The notes below the pieces were generated by a model, which saw only the letters and a program-made list of their open reading frames with translations, had not been told where the DNA came from and ran no database searches. A stretch of 41,760 nucleotides of DNA from an uncultured Opitutales bacterium (GTDB lineage: Bacteria; Verrucomicrobiota; Verrucomicrobiia; Opitutales; Intestinicryptomonadaceae): contig CALXQW010000016.1 of NCBI GenBank assembly GCA_944390805.1, positions 1 to 41,760 on the forward strand. The letters are read 5' to 3'. A program made the position numbers and the translations under genes. How positions within the stretch are numbered: the stretch's first letter is position 1; each line of letters begins with the position of its first letter. Shown here piece by piece: positions 34,577 through 41,760 of this stretch.

Positions 34577-35245
34577 ATGAGAATTAGTATAAACTCAAGG
34601 CTTGCGGTTGACTTTGCCCTTGGAGTGGCTGTGTTAGTGTCATTTGCATTCAGGCTAACTGGCGATATCATACACGAATGGGTTGGGCTTACGGCAGCTA
34701 TACTCTTTATATTGCACAACATAGTAAACGCCGAATGGTACACGCACATATTTCATGGAACATACAAGGCTGGGCGAACTTTAAATTCTGCAGTAGACAT
34801 TGCTCTTCTTATTACCGCCGTAACGGTTTTCATAACAGGTCTGCTTCAGGCAAGACATTCTATAAACCTCGGCGAGCAATTTGGCGGAATGCAAATGCGC
34901 CGCGTGCATACAACCGCTGCCTATTGGATGCTGTTGCTTGCGTTTGTCCACCTTGGAATACATTGGAAAATGATTCTTGCAAAATTCGGTCTTGCAAAAA
35001 AAGAACATTCAGGAGTGCGTAAAGTAATATTGAGAAGCTTGGCAGTTGCGGCAGCATTTTGCGGTGCATGGGCTTTTGTGCAAAGAGATATGTACGGCAA
35101 ACTATTCTTAGGATACTCTTTCGATTTCTGGGACGAAACCCTTCCCGATATCTTTATACTTTTTCAGTATGCTGCAATATCCGCCCTATTTACATGCACC
35201 GGATACATTCTCTCAAAACTTTTTGCATCGGCTAAGAGTAAATAA
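34577..35245 (+). CDS. DUF4405-like four-helix membrane protein (possible b-type heme carrier)
   Basis: Polytopic membrane protein of 222 residues. Hydrophobic helices near 8-25, 37-52, 70-86 and 107-125 carry paired histidines: HEWVGLTAAILFILHNIVNAEWYTH and RRVHTTAAYWMLLLAFVHLGIHWKMI. This arrangement matches the DUF4405/cytochrome b561-like pattern in which two helices could hold heme b. Two further helices follow near 150-165 and 190-215. The function is not established; a membrane redox role is possible. The ATG at 34577 overlaps the stop of a trivial six-codon frame. The convergent GNAT gene ends 184 bases downstream. Confidence 0.65.
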   Translation: MRISINSRLAVDFALGVAVLVSFAFRLTGDIIHEWVGLTAAILFILHNIVNAEWYTHIFHGTYKAGRTLNSAVDIALLITAVTVFITGLLQARHSINLGEQFGGMQMRRVHTTAAYWMLLLAFVHLGIHWKMILAKFGLAKKEHSGVRKVILRSLAVAAAFCGAWAFVQRDMYGKLFLGYSFDFWDETLPDIFILFQYAAISALFTCTGYILSKLFASAKSK

Positions 35246-35429
35246 TATTGCGAAAGCAGTACAGATAAAACAACGCAGATTAAAGACAAAACACAACAGT
35301 TCTTAACCAGAAGCGCCTCTGTAAATTTATAAGGCTTTAGAATATTGATATAATACAATACTTGTATGTCATAAATTATATTTATTTTCTGAAGTAGGAG
35401 AAAACAAAGACTTATAACCATTCAGCCTT

Positions 35430-36095
35430 TTACAAATCTTTTATGTAAAATTGCAGTGTATGCGTTTTTTCTGCGCCTCCGCAAGATATGGAAGGCCAAT
35501 CTAAATCAATGGAGGCCCCAGCCAGCTTTCTAAAGCCAAGCTTAAAGCATAGCCCAACTACGTCCCTAAAATTTTTAGGCCTACCAACATCGTCTTCGGA
35601 ATTTACAATGCACATTAAAGACAATGTTCTAAACGAATTTTCCTGAGCAAAGAGTTTTGCCGAATTAAAGAAAAGCGGAAATAAGCCTTGTCCTCTATAT
35701 TCCTTTCTCAAGAGCATATCTCCTAAATAAAAACTTTCAGAAGCTTTTGCGGAGCCTTTTTCAAATGCGCAAACCATATATTCTGGCTCTGCGGACATGG
35801 GGCCGCATGTAAGCATTCCAACAGGCTCTGGACCATCGAAGAGAGCATATATACGACCCAACGGAGACGACAAATAAGAGCTTATATACTCTCTTTCACT
35901 CTCTAAATCTCCCTTATATAAATAAGGATACTCAGCAAAAATATCTATTCTAAGACGGGCAAAGCCATCTATGTAAGAGAGCCCTTCCCTGCCGCTTAGA
36001 GAAAACATCTTCAATGCGCCGTTAGTCCATACCTGCATACGGGAAAGATTAGTTTCACAAAGGTTTAATGTTTTCAATACAGTAATTTCTCCCAT
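35430..36095 (-). CDS. GNAT-family N-acetyltransferase
   Basis: Acetyl-CoA-dependent acyltransferase fold, about 221 residues. Motif A is visible as LGDMLLRKEYRGQGLFPLFFNSAKLFAQENSF, with the R/Q-x-x-G-x-G/A-like acetyl-CoA pyrophosphate loop (RGQGLF), preceded by a beta-strand with the YMVCAFEKG segment. The C-terminal part contains FKLGFRKLAG, the usual motif B. The N-terminal 45 residues do not align to the core and may be an extra element. The start is uncertain: ATG at 36095 or GTG at 36113, neither with a clear SD. It is divergent from the glnB-type gene with a 200-base intergenic region. Substrate unknown. Confidence 0.75.
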   Translation of the reverse strand: MGEITVLKTLNLCETNLSRMQVWTNGALKMFSLSGREGLSYIDGFARLRIDIFAEYPYLYKGDLESEREYISSYLSSPLGRIYALFDGPEPVGMLTCGPMSAEPEYMVCAFEKGSAKASESFYLGDMLLRKEYRGQGLFPLFFNSAKLFAQENSFRTLSLMCIVNSEDDVGRPKNFRDVVGLCFKLGFRKLAGASIDLDWPSISCGGAEKTHTLQFYIKDL

Positions 36096-36150
36096 ATGAA
36101 AAATAACAACCACATTGTTTGCTCAAGCGAGAAAATGGTCACAACAAAAC

Positions 36151-36177
36151 TGTAGTTTCTATAAAAAAATAACTACA
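36151..36177. promoter_or_regulatory. Inverted repeat, candidate enhancer-binding-protein site
   Basis: Arms TGTAGTT (36151-36157) and AACTACA (36171-36177), 13 bases apart, centred about 130 bases before the expected start of transcription from the sigma-54 promoter at 36271. That distance is normal for an NtrC-type activator, but the arms do not match the enterobacterial NtrC consensus. Confidence 0.35.
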
Positions 36178-36270
36178 AAAATGCTGCCAGTAATAGGCAA
36201 AATTTTGGAAACAAAAGATTCTATATTCTTAAGTAATTAAATTTTAATCACTAACAAATAAAAAATTAGC

Positions 36271-36287
36271 TGGCACGCGTTTTGCTT
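36271..36287 (+). promoter_or_regulatory. Sigma-54 (RpoN) promoter of the PII-amtB genes
   Basis: TGGCACG (-24 element, 36271-36277), four bases, then TTGCT (-12 element, 36282-36286): an essentially perfect match to TGGCACG-N4-TTGCW. Transcription would begin near 36297, about 20 bases before the PII start codon. Sigma-54 control of glnK-amtB under nitrogen limitation is well known in Proteobacteria. Confidence 0.88.
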
Positions 36288-36316
36288 AAATCAGTGTGTT
36301 TAACAAAAACACGACA

Positions 36317-36658
36317 ATGAAACTGATAATAGCATACATCAAACCGGAACAGCTTCCGTCTGTCACAGACGAGCTGGTCAAGAACCAAGTTTATAGAATG
36401 TCGGTTACGAACGCGCTCGGTTGCGGCAGGCAAAAGGGCTATACGGAAAACTATCGAGGCAACGAGATAGAAGTTAACCTTCTAAAGAAGGTCAGGCTTG
36501 AGATCGCTGTCAACGACGAGTTTCTGGATATAACAATAAAGTCCATAATAAAAGGCGCCCAGACCGACACCATTGGCGATGGAAAGATATTCGTATTGGA
36601 TTTGCAGGAGTGCATAAGAATACGAACAGAAGAACATGGAGAGGAAGCCATAGGTTGA
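36317..36658 (+). CDS. Nitrogen regulatory protein PII (GlnB/GlnK family) with altered T-loop
   Basis: Trimeric PII signal protein of 113 residues that senses ATP/ADP and 2-oxoglutarate and, as GlnK, can plug the AmtB pore. [10 protein letters not shown], the T-loop [25 protein letters not shown], the B-loop [13 protein letters not shown] and the C-loop [13 protein letters not shown] align with E. coli GlnB without gaps. Tyr46 is kept, but the tyrosine uridylylated in Proteobacteria (Tyr51) is isoleucine. I start at ATG 36317; a GTG at 36296 would lie at or before the expected transcription start of the sigma-54 promoter and adds non-family residues. The amtB gene follows 43 bases on. Confidence 0.93.
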   Translation: MKLIIAYIKPEQLPSVTDELVKNQVYRMSVTNALGCGRQKGYTENYRGNEIEVNLLKKVRLEIAVNDEFLDITIKSIIKGAQTDTIGDGKIFVLDLQECIRIRTEEHGEEAIG

Positions 36659-36701
36659 TATATCGGCTCTAATCCAAGAAAAATAGAATACGGAAGATTT
36701 T

Positions 36702-38060
36702 ATGAATAGAAAAATGCTTATTACAATTCTTGCGCTTGCCGCATCTGCGTTTTATTGCGCGGCATACGCTGCAGAAGGAGCTCCTGCTGAAGCAGCAGCT
36801 GCGGCGCCTGCGGCGGCTGAGGTAAGCGCAGAGATGTTTACGATAAACAATATCTGGATACTGATAAGCGCATTTTTGGTATTTGCGATGCATCCGGGAT
36901 TTGCTCTTCTTGAAAGCGGACTGTCGCGTTCAAAGAATTGCGTAAACATACTTTCCAAAAATCTGCTTACGGTTGCCATAGGCTTGATAGGATACTGCCT
37001 GATAGGATTCAGTCTTATGTATCCTGGAGACGCCTGGGTATTGGGAGGAAAACTGCTTGGATTCTCGGGGCTTGGCATAGCAAACGGCGCCGATGCCGCA
37101 ACACAGGGCATAACCTATAACGGCGGTCTGTACAGCTATTTTACAGACTTTCTATTCCAAGGAATGTTTGCCGCCACATGTGCGACGATAGTTTCCGGAG
37201 CAGTTGCCGGCAGAACAAAGCTTTCCGCCTATCTGATATTCACGGCAATATATGCGACATTCGTATACACCATAATAGGCTCTTGGGGCTGGGGCGGCGG
37301 CTGGCTGGCAGACTTGGGATTCCACGATTTGGCCGGATCCACATTTGTGCATAGCGTAGGCGGCTGGGCTGCTCTTGTAGGAGCCATAGCGGTTGGCCCG
37401 AGGCTTGGAAAGTTTGCCCACGGGAAAAGCCACGCTATACTTGGCCACAATATGACAAGTGCAACTCTCGGAGTATTTCTACTGTGGTTCGGATGGTTCG
37501 GATTCAATGGAGGCAGTGTATTTAGTGCGGATCCAATAATGGTTCCATACGTTTGCACCACAACCGGATTGGCCGCTGCGGCGGGCATACTTGCGGCTAT
37601 GGCAACCTCTTGGATAACGCAACGCAAACCTGATCTTTCAATGATGCTCAACGGCTGCTTGGCAGGCCTGGTTGGCATAACAGCGGGAGCCGACTGCGTA
37701 AGTATAACATCGTCGATAATAATAGGTGCAGTATCCGGAATAGCGGTTGTGTTTGCGGTTTACTTCTTTGACAGAATGCGCATAGACGACCCCGTCGGAG
37801 CTCTATCCGTACACCTTGTATGCGGCGTATGGGGAACGCTTGCGGTTGGAATATTCTCGGCAGAATACAGCTTCCTTACACAACTTATAGGAGTTCTTGC
37901 CGTGGCCACAGCAAGCCTTGCAACATCGTCAATAATCTTCCTGACGCTCAAGCATACAATAGGATTGAGAGTTTCCGACCGCGAACAAGAACTTGGTCTG
38001 GACGTGTCAGAGCACGGCTCGGAAGCCTACCACGGATTCCAAATCTTCAACACGCTATAA
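36702..38060 (+). CDS. amtB: Ammonium transporter AmtB
   Basis: Inner-membrane ammonium channel/transporter of 452 residues with a signal peptide (about 1-24) and about eleven membrane helices. Recognisable parts: PGFALLESGLSRSKN, FLFQGMFAATCATIVSGAVAGR, the pore histidine in TFVHSVGGWAALVGAI, GHNMTSATLGVFLLWFGWFGFNGGS, and VHLVCGVWGTLAVGIF with the second pore histidine. The C-terminal tail ISDREQELGLDVSEHGSEAYHGFQ-like (VSDREQELGLD...) is the usual docking region for PII. GGAAG lies six bases before the ATG. It is in the same operon as the PII gene, with a strong terminator after it. Highly reliable. Confidence 0.96.
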   Translation: MNRKMLITILALAASAFYCAAYAAEGAPAEAAAAAPAAAEVSAEMFTINNIWILISAFLVFAMHPGFALLESGLSRSKNCVNILSKNLLTVAIGLIGYCLIGFSLMYPGDAWVLGGKLLGFSGLGIANGADAATQGITYNGGLYSYFTDFLFQGMFAATCATIVSGAVAGRTKLSAYLIFTAIYATFVYTIIGSWGWGGGWLADLGFHDLAGSTFVHSVGGWAALVGAIAVGPRLGKFAHGKSHAILGHNMTSATLGVFLLWFGWFGFNGGSVFSADPIMVPYVCTTTGLAAAAGILAAMATSWITQRKPDLSMMLNGCLAGLVGITAGADCVSITSSIIIGAVSGIAVVFAVYFFDRMRIDDPVGALSVHLVCGVWGTLAVGIFSAEYSFLTQLIGVLAVATASLATSSIIFLTLKHTIGLRVSDREQELGLDVSEHGSEAYHGFQIFNTL

Positions 38061-38070
38061 AGGCTCAAAA

Positions 38071-38106
38071 CGGAACGGCGCGCGACCTGCGCGCCGCCCC
38101 GTTTTT
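38071..38106 (+). terminator. Rho-independent terminator after amtB
   Basis: GC-rich hairpin: GGCGCGC (38077-38083) with GCGCGCC (38089-38095) around GACCT, extended outside by CGG/CCG, followed by six T. It begins 11 bases after the amtB stop codon. Confidence 0.88.
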
Positions 38107-38209
38107 TCTCGACAAAAAAAACATAAAGTACATAGTCCCACTCCTTAAATTTAGGGCGAGCATGCAAATGTAGCCCGCAAAAAAACACACAACAAACAAA
38201 AGCAAAAAG

Positions 38210-39127
38210 ATGAACAAGAAAATCACAGCAATCTTGGCGGTCATTGCGACCATGCCGATATTGTCATTGGCGGCCGACAATGCGCAGAACACTTCCGCAA
38301 ATGCGGCAAGCACACAGTGCAACGCTCCGGCGGCGACAACCCTGGCAGACACTAAAGCCGCCACAAATCTGATACAGGCTGTTCCGGCTCTCGAGAACTT
38401 CAGCATGAATCTTACGCTTGGATTCGAGACAGAATACGTCTTCAGGGGCATACAATGCGCGGCGCAATCGTTCCAGCCCGATTTAAACATGGCCTATGAT
38501 CTCGGAAACGGATTTTCAATAGTGGGCGACATTTGGAGCAATGCCCCGATAAAGAATAAGGACAGCGACAATGAGATAGACCTATATGCCGGTTTGGCAT
38601 ATTCCTACGAGATGATCACCGTAAATGCCGGGTATGTCTACTATTGGTATCCGCGCCACGGGGAAGATTCTCTAAACCATTCCAATGAGGCACAATTCAC
38701 TGTTGAGGTTGATACTTCAGATTGGCTTGGTCAGTTCAATATAACTCCGTCTGTAGGTTACTTCTACGATTTTGACTACGATTGCAACACCATAGAAGCG
38801 GCCTTGTCGTACAGCGCGCCCATTTCAAAATGGCTGATAGGCGACGAGTATCTTAGCCTTGAGACATCGGTTTATTACGGCTATTGTTTCTACGGCAACC
38901 TTGGAGCCGACGGCGGCAACGGGGCCTATTACGACACAGGCGAGCCCATCTACAAGCAGACCGCAGGCTACGGATACTTTGGCGTAAGCAGCGACTTGGT
39001 CTTGCAAGTTACCGATTTCTGCTCCGTATCAGTTGGCATACGCTACACCCACACCAACGCCGGAGAGCTTGCCGAGGGCAAGGAAGATCAGGTTTGGATG
39101 GGATCTGCCGTAAGCTTTGGATTCTAA
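38210..39127 (+). CDS. Putative outer-membrane porin (TorF/TIGR02001-like beta barrel)
   Basis: Exported outer-membrane protein of 305 residues. Signal peptide MNKKITAILAVIATMPILSLAA, then an Ala/Thr/Asn-rich spacer, then the barrel beginning NLTLGFETEYVFRGIQ, the signature seen in TorF-type putative porins. Alternating aromatic strands (LDLYAGLAYSYEMITVNAGYVYYWYPR type) follow, and the chain ends in SAVSFGF with a C-terminal phenylalanine, as needed by the BAM machinery. Related genes often sit by glnK-amtB, supporting a role in taking up nitrogen compounds, though this is not proved. It is after the amtB terminator, so it may use its own promoter or readthrough. Confidence 0.82.
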   Translation: MNKKITAILAVIATMPILSLAADNAQNTSANAASTQCNAPAATTLADTKAATNLIQAVPALENFSMNLTLGFETEYVFRGIQCAAQSFQPDLNMAYDLGNGFSIVGDIWSNAPIKNKDSDNEIDLYAGLAYSYEMITVNAGYVYYWYPRHGEDSLNHSNEAQFTVEVDTSDWLGQFNITPSVGYFYDFDYDCNTIEAALSYSAPISKWLIGDEYLSLETSVYYGYCFYGNLGADGGNGAYYDTGEPIYKQTAGYGYFGVSSDLVLQVTDFCSVSVGIRYTHTNAGELAEGKEDQVWMGSAVSFGF

Positions 39128-39151
39128 TAGAGCTTGCAGACTTTAAATGCG

Positions 39152-39183
39152 AATGCGGCGGGCGAAAGGCCCCCGCATTTTTT
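39152..39183 (+). terminator. Rho-independent terminator after the porin gene
   Basis: Hairpin AATGCGG-C-GGGC with GCCC-CCGCATT (loop GAAAG, one bulged C), followed by six T, 24 bases after the stop codon. Confidence 0.88.
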
Positions 39184-39188
39184 GTTTT

Positions 39189-39287
39189 ATGAAGATGATA
39201 CAGAAGACTTTTGATATGAAAGATTTTATGGTGGAAAATTTAGGTTTGCGTAGTTTTATGGGAATGTCAGAATGTTTTTTGATATGA
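39189..39287 (+). other. Possible 32-codon upstream frame overlapping the lipoprotein start
   Basis: Short open frame of 32 codons (Met-rich, begins MKMIQKTF) whose TGA at 39285-39287 overlaps an ATG at 39284 of the lipoprotein gene (ATGA). Such overlaps are common in this window and hint at translational coupling, but there is no SD for it, so it may be chance. Confidence 0.25.
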
Positions 39288-41107
39288 CTAAGAAATTATT
39301 TCTATGCGCCCTGGCGGTTGTATGTCTTTTCGGTTGCGGCAAGAGCGATGCGGAAATGGCCAATGAAAAATATGTCAGAGCCTCCGAGAAAGTAGTAAAA
39401 GCTGCGCAGGCCTTCGACGAGGCCAACTACGAGCTTGCCCTTGATCTGTGTAAATCTGCACAAAACGATATATCCGAGATTCTCTCAAAGCATCAAGATA
39501 CCTCCATTGCACTGGAGATAGTAAAGAACGCCTCCATAAATATAGGGCCATGCTCTCTGAGCGATCTTAGAGAGAAGGTAATTCCGCAGTTGGAGACTCT
39601 CTCAAAGAAAGAGTTAAAACCGCTGTCTTTGCCTTGGGCAGTGGCGCTGAAGCTTCCTCCGGCCGAGCGCGATACCGCCCTTGCAAATCTTGCGATACTT
39701 ACGCTTTACCTTGACCGCACAACCCAGTCTCTGACTGAAAGGGGGCTGAAGCCGGCACTTTCTATGACACTAAAAGAGCGTACTGACGCAGTTAATGCCA
39801 TACTCTCAAAAATATCCTCTGTAGAGATAAAGAACAAGGTTATGGACATGAGAAATGCCCTCATGGAGGAGGAAAACAGAAACCTTGCGGCCAGAAAAGC
39901 TGTCGGAGAACAGGAGCGCAAATCTGAGAAGAAGATGAGGGCAAACCGCATAGAGAGCAACGCAAAGATAGTTCTGGGCGGGAATAGGCAGATGGCGAAT
40001 AAGTCTCCTATTACCGATGCAGTTCTCAGGCAGGCTGAATTGTGGGCAAAGATGGTTCCATACGATTTAAAAGCTTCTGCCTCATTGCTTGAAACCGCAA
40101 AGAATGCCGACTTCTCCGATAAATCCTCCGCGGAAAAATTCCTTGAAATTCTAAACGGAGCGGAACAATCCGCAAGAAAGATAAACGTTCCAAAGTCTAA
40201 AGCAGACGCCATAGCCAACATAGCAAAGGCAAACGCATATGCAGGCGGATGCGACAAGGCAATAGCGCTGTCTGGCGAGATTCAAAATGAGACCGTACGC
40301 ACGGAGATAATATCTCTTGCGGTGTCAGAATTGATAGCAAGAAATGACATAATGCACGCGCTCGCGGCAGCATACAGACTTCCAGAGAGTCCAGCTAAGT
40401 ACTCTTTTTTGTATAGAATATCGGTGGATTTGGCCCGCAAAAATATGATAACAGAGGCCCGCGGTATAATAATGTCGTTTAGGGATAAATCTCTGAAAGA
40501 TTCCTGCATGATAGCGCTGGTCTGTTCGGCACCGAACCAAAAGACGGAAGATATAATTGATACCATAAAGCAGGTTGACCCGAAGAATCTTTCTTCAAAC
40601 ACGGTAAAGATGCTTTCAAATTTGCTATCACCCATATCGGACTCTTATAAGACTGAGCAAGGAGAGCTTGCCGCGGGAATAGCATCGATATCCGGAGTTC
40701 TTGCAAGGTCAGACAAAAAACTTGCCGAAGAATGGCTTGAATGCGCAAAGAGCATAGCTTTGCAGATAAAGGACCCGAAGGACTTTTCTGAAGTACTAAA
40801 AGTTGTATCGGAAAATCTAACTGTGTCTGGAAAAGCAGAGGAAGCTTACTCTTTAATGCAAAAATGCGCGTTTAGAATAAATGATCCAGCCATGTTCGAC
40901 GCTCTTTGCGAGGCCGGTTTGCATATGGCGCTATCTGGAGCCAAGCATGAGGCTGCAAAAACTTTTGAGCTGGCAGGAGGCTTATGTAATAGCCTTGGCG
41001 AAGGTGGAGGAGCAAGAGCGGCGATGTTGTCGTGGTATGTGGCTTTGTCGGGAATGAGCCAAAAAGACGCGGCAAAATCGCTTAAGCCGTTTTTGCCCTC
41101 TTTTTAA
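39272..41107 (+). CDS. Lipoprotein with helical repeats, function unknown
   Basis: Exported lipoprotein of up to 611 residues. A lipobox LFGC ends the signal peptide (MTKKLFLCALAVVCLFGC; C22 from the ATG at 39272, C18 from the ATG at 39284). After that the sequence is almost entirely alpha-helical, with an early coiled-coil-like segment (about 25-70) and a lysine- and glutamate-rich middle, then from about residue 300 a series of 30-40 residue helical hairpins (IANIAKANAYAGGCDKAIAL and similar) that resemble TPR- or HEAT-like repeats. I do not recognise a named family. Probably a periplasmic scaffold. It is separate from the porin by a terminator, so it has its own promoter in the 140-base gap. 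Confidence 0.75.
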   Translation: MFFDMTKKLFLCALAVVCLFGCGKSDAEMANEKYVRASEKVVKAAQAFDEANYELALDLCKSAQNDISEILSKHQDTSIALEIVKNASINIGPCSLSDLREKVIPQLETLSKKELKPLSLPWAVALKLPPAERDTALANLAILTLYLDRTTQSLTERGLKPALSMTLKERTDAVNAILSKISSVEIKNKVMDMRNALMEEENRNLAARKAVGEQERKSEKKMRANRIESNAKIVLGGNRQMANKSPITDAVLRQAELWAKMVPYDLKASASLLETAKNADFSDKSSAEKFLEILNGAEQSARKINVPKSKADAIANIAKANAYAGGCDKAIALSGEIQNETVRTEIISLAVSELIARNDIMHALAAAYRLPESPAKYSFLYRISVDLARKNMITEARGIIMSFRDKSLKDSCMIALVCSAPNQKTEDIIDTIKQVDPKNLSSNTVKMLSNLLSPISDSYKTEQGELAAGIASISGVLARSDKKLAEEWLECAKSIALQIKDPKDFSEVLKVVSENLTVSGKAEEAYSLMQKCAFRINDPAMFDALCEAGLHMALSGAKHEAAKTFELAGGLCNSLGEGGGARAAMLSWYVALSGMSQKDAAKSLKPFLPSF

Positions 41108-41127
41108 AAATTAATTATACACAAAAA

Positions 41128-41160
41128 AATAAGGCTTCTATTGTTTTAAAAGCTCTTATT
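41128..41160. repeat. Inverted repeat after the lipoprotein gene
   Basis: AATAAGGCTT (41128-41137) pairs with AAGCTCTTATT (41150-41160) with one bulge and a 12-base loop, 20 bases after the stop codon. It lacks a downstream T run on the plus strand, so it could be a weak terminator or an mRNA 3' end stabiliser. Confidence 0.4.
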
Positions 41161-41218
41161 GGAATAATAAAATTGCGAATTATATCAATATAGTCCAACA
41201 AAAAACACGCATCGAGCA

Positions 41219-41247
41219 TTGATTTTAGAGGGCAACTTGTTTATAGT
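41219..41247 (+). promoter_or_regulatory. Candidate sigma-70 promoter of the oxidoreductase gene
   Basis: TTGATT (41219-41224), 17-base spacer, TATAGT (41242-41247): four and five matches to TTGACA and TATAAT. Transcription would start near 41254, giving an 83-base leader before the ATG at 41337. Confidence 0.4.
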
Positions 41248-41336
41248 ATTTTTAGCTTATCGGGATTTTTGCGGAATATATGCAAGACATCCGATGAGGG
41301 GATCTATAAAACTGCGAAAGAAAAAGAGGAGAAAAG

Positions 41337-41760
41337 ATGCAAAGAAGAAGTTTTGTTAAGGCTGCGGCAGCCGCGTCTATATTGGCGGGATTACCGCGCT
41401 ATTCGATGGCTGCGGCTAAGGGTTCTGATGTAATAAAGGTTGGTCTTATAGGCTGTGGCGGCCGCGGAACTGGCGCCATGCGCAATATGATAGATGCCGA
41501 TCAAAACATACAGCTTGTAGCCATGGCAGACCTTTTTGCCGATAGAATAGCATCAAGCAAGCCGCTTATCCAAAAGACATGCGCAAAATATGCCGGCAAA
41601 GAGATATTTAAGGTTGCGCCCGAAGCAGAATTTGTAGGGTTTGATGCCTATGAGAAGCTTTTGGCAATACCGGAGATAGATGTTGTAATACTTGCAACTC
41701 CGCCCATCTTCAGGCCCGCATACATAGAAGCCGCCCTTAAAGCCGGCAAACACATATTTG
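41337..41760 (+). CDS. Gfo/Idh/MocA-family oxidoreductase with Tat signal, partial (3' end beyond the window)
   Basis: First 141 codons of an exported NAD(P)-dependent oxidoreductase; the frame is open to the end of the window. The N-terminus MQRRSFVKAAAAASILAG is a twin-arginine (Tat) signal, so the protein is folded with its cofactor before export. After the cleavage region, KVGLIGCGGRGTGAMRNMI is the Rossmann nucleotide-binding motif GxGGRG, then VAMADLFADR and the EIDVVILATPPIFRPAYIEAALKAGKHIF segment that leads to the family's EKP motif outside the window. Such Tat-exported members in Verrucomicrobiota and Planctomycetota are numerous and usually act on sugars or inositols. GAGGAG six bases before the ATG is a strong ribosome binding site. 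Confidence 0.9.
   Translation, partial: MQRRSFVKAAAAASILAGLPRYSMAAAKGSDVIKVGLIGCGGRGTGAMRNMIDADQNIQLVAMADLFADRIASSKPLIQKTCAKYAGKEIFKVAPEAEFVGFDAYEKLLAIPEIDVVILATPPIFRPAYIEAALKAGKHIF

Overview
The window looks like chromosomal DNA of a Gram-negative, at least partly anaerobic bacterium, most plausibly a host-associated member of the Verrucomicrobiota (Opitutales-like). This is an inference from gene content: outer-membrane porin, AsmA-like protein, DsbD, a pyruvate formate-lyase activase, a rubredoxin-containing enzyme, a decarboxylase of the OadA family, and a WhiG/FliA-type sigma factor without flagellar genes. No 16S or other phylogenetic marker is present. There is no CRISPR array, insertion sequence, phage gene, tRNA or rRNA that I could recognise. 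Nearly all DNA is coding, and many neighbouring genes overlap by four bases, so most genes are in tight operons.

Left part, plus strand (116-9999): dsbD, lysA, a YbgC-type thioesterase, an Agl23-like membrane glycosyltransferase, a very long AsmA-like protein, panB and a SET-domain protein form one apparent operon mixing envelope and cofactor/amino-acid genes. A rubredoxin-thiamine diphosphate enzyme fusion (10248-12059) and a HlyIII/PAQR membrane protein follow. A patatin-like lipase lies convergent to them on the minus strand. Then come a HAD phosphatase, pflA and gpmA, closed by a bidirectional terminator at about 16040-16072.

Central part, minus strand (16138-32431): in transcription order these are a DUF2062 membrane protein and a NamZ-like muramidase; an RsuA/RluB pseudouridine synthase; the run ribBX-ribH-nusB-ftsY-aroB-tatD-tcdA (riboflavin, antitermination, protein targeting, shikimate pathway, tRNA modification); a rhomboid protease; a Prc-type C-terminal processing protease; and oadA (lacking its biotin domain), an unrecognised acidic/proline-rich membrane-anchored protein and a DegT-family aminotransferase.

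Right part, mostly plus strand (32432-41760): a 568-base non-coding stretch with several inverted repeats leads into a WhiG/FliA-type sigma factor. It is followed by a STAS anti-sigma antagonist, a DUF4405-like membrane protein and, on the minus strand, a GNAT acetyltransferase. Next is a nitrogen-control module: a near-consensus sigma-54 promoter, a PII protein whose classical uridylylation tyrosine is replaced, amtB and a porin, each closed by a good terminator. The window ends with a large helical lipoprotein and the first 141 codons of a Tat-exported Gfo/Idh/MocA oxidoreductase.

I do not see a clear new defence or mobile system. The most notable items are the rubredoxin-TPP fusion, the sigma-54/PII/AmtB/porin module with an altered T-loop, the structured leader of the sigma factor, the degenerate GTP-cyclohydrolase domain in the ribB product, and the unrecognised membrane protein behind oadA.
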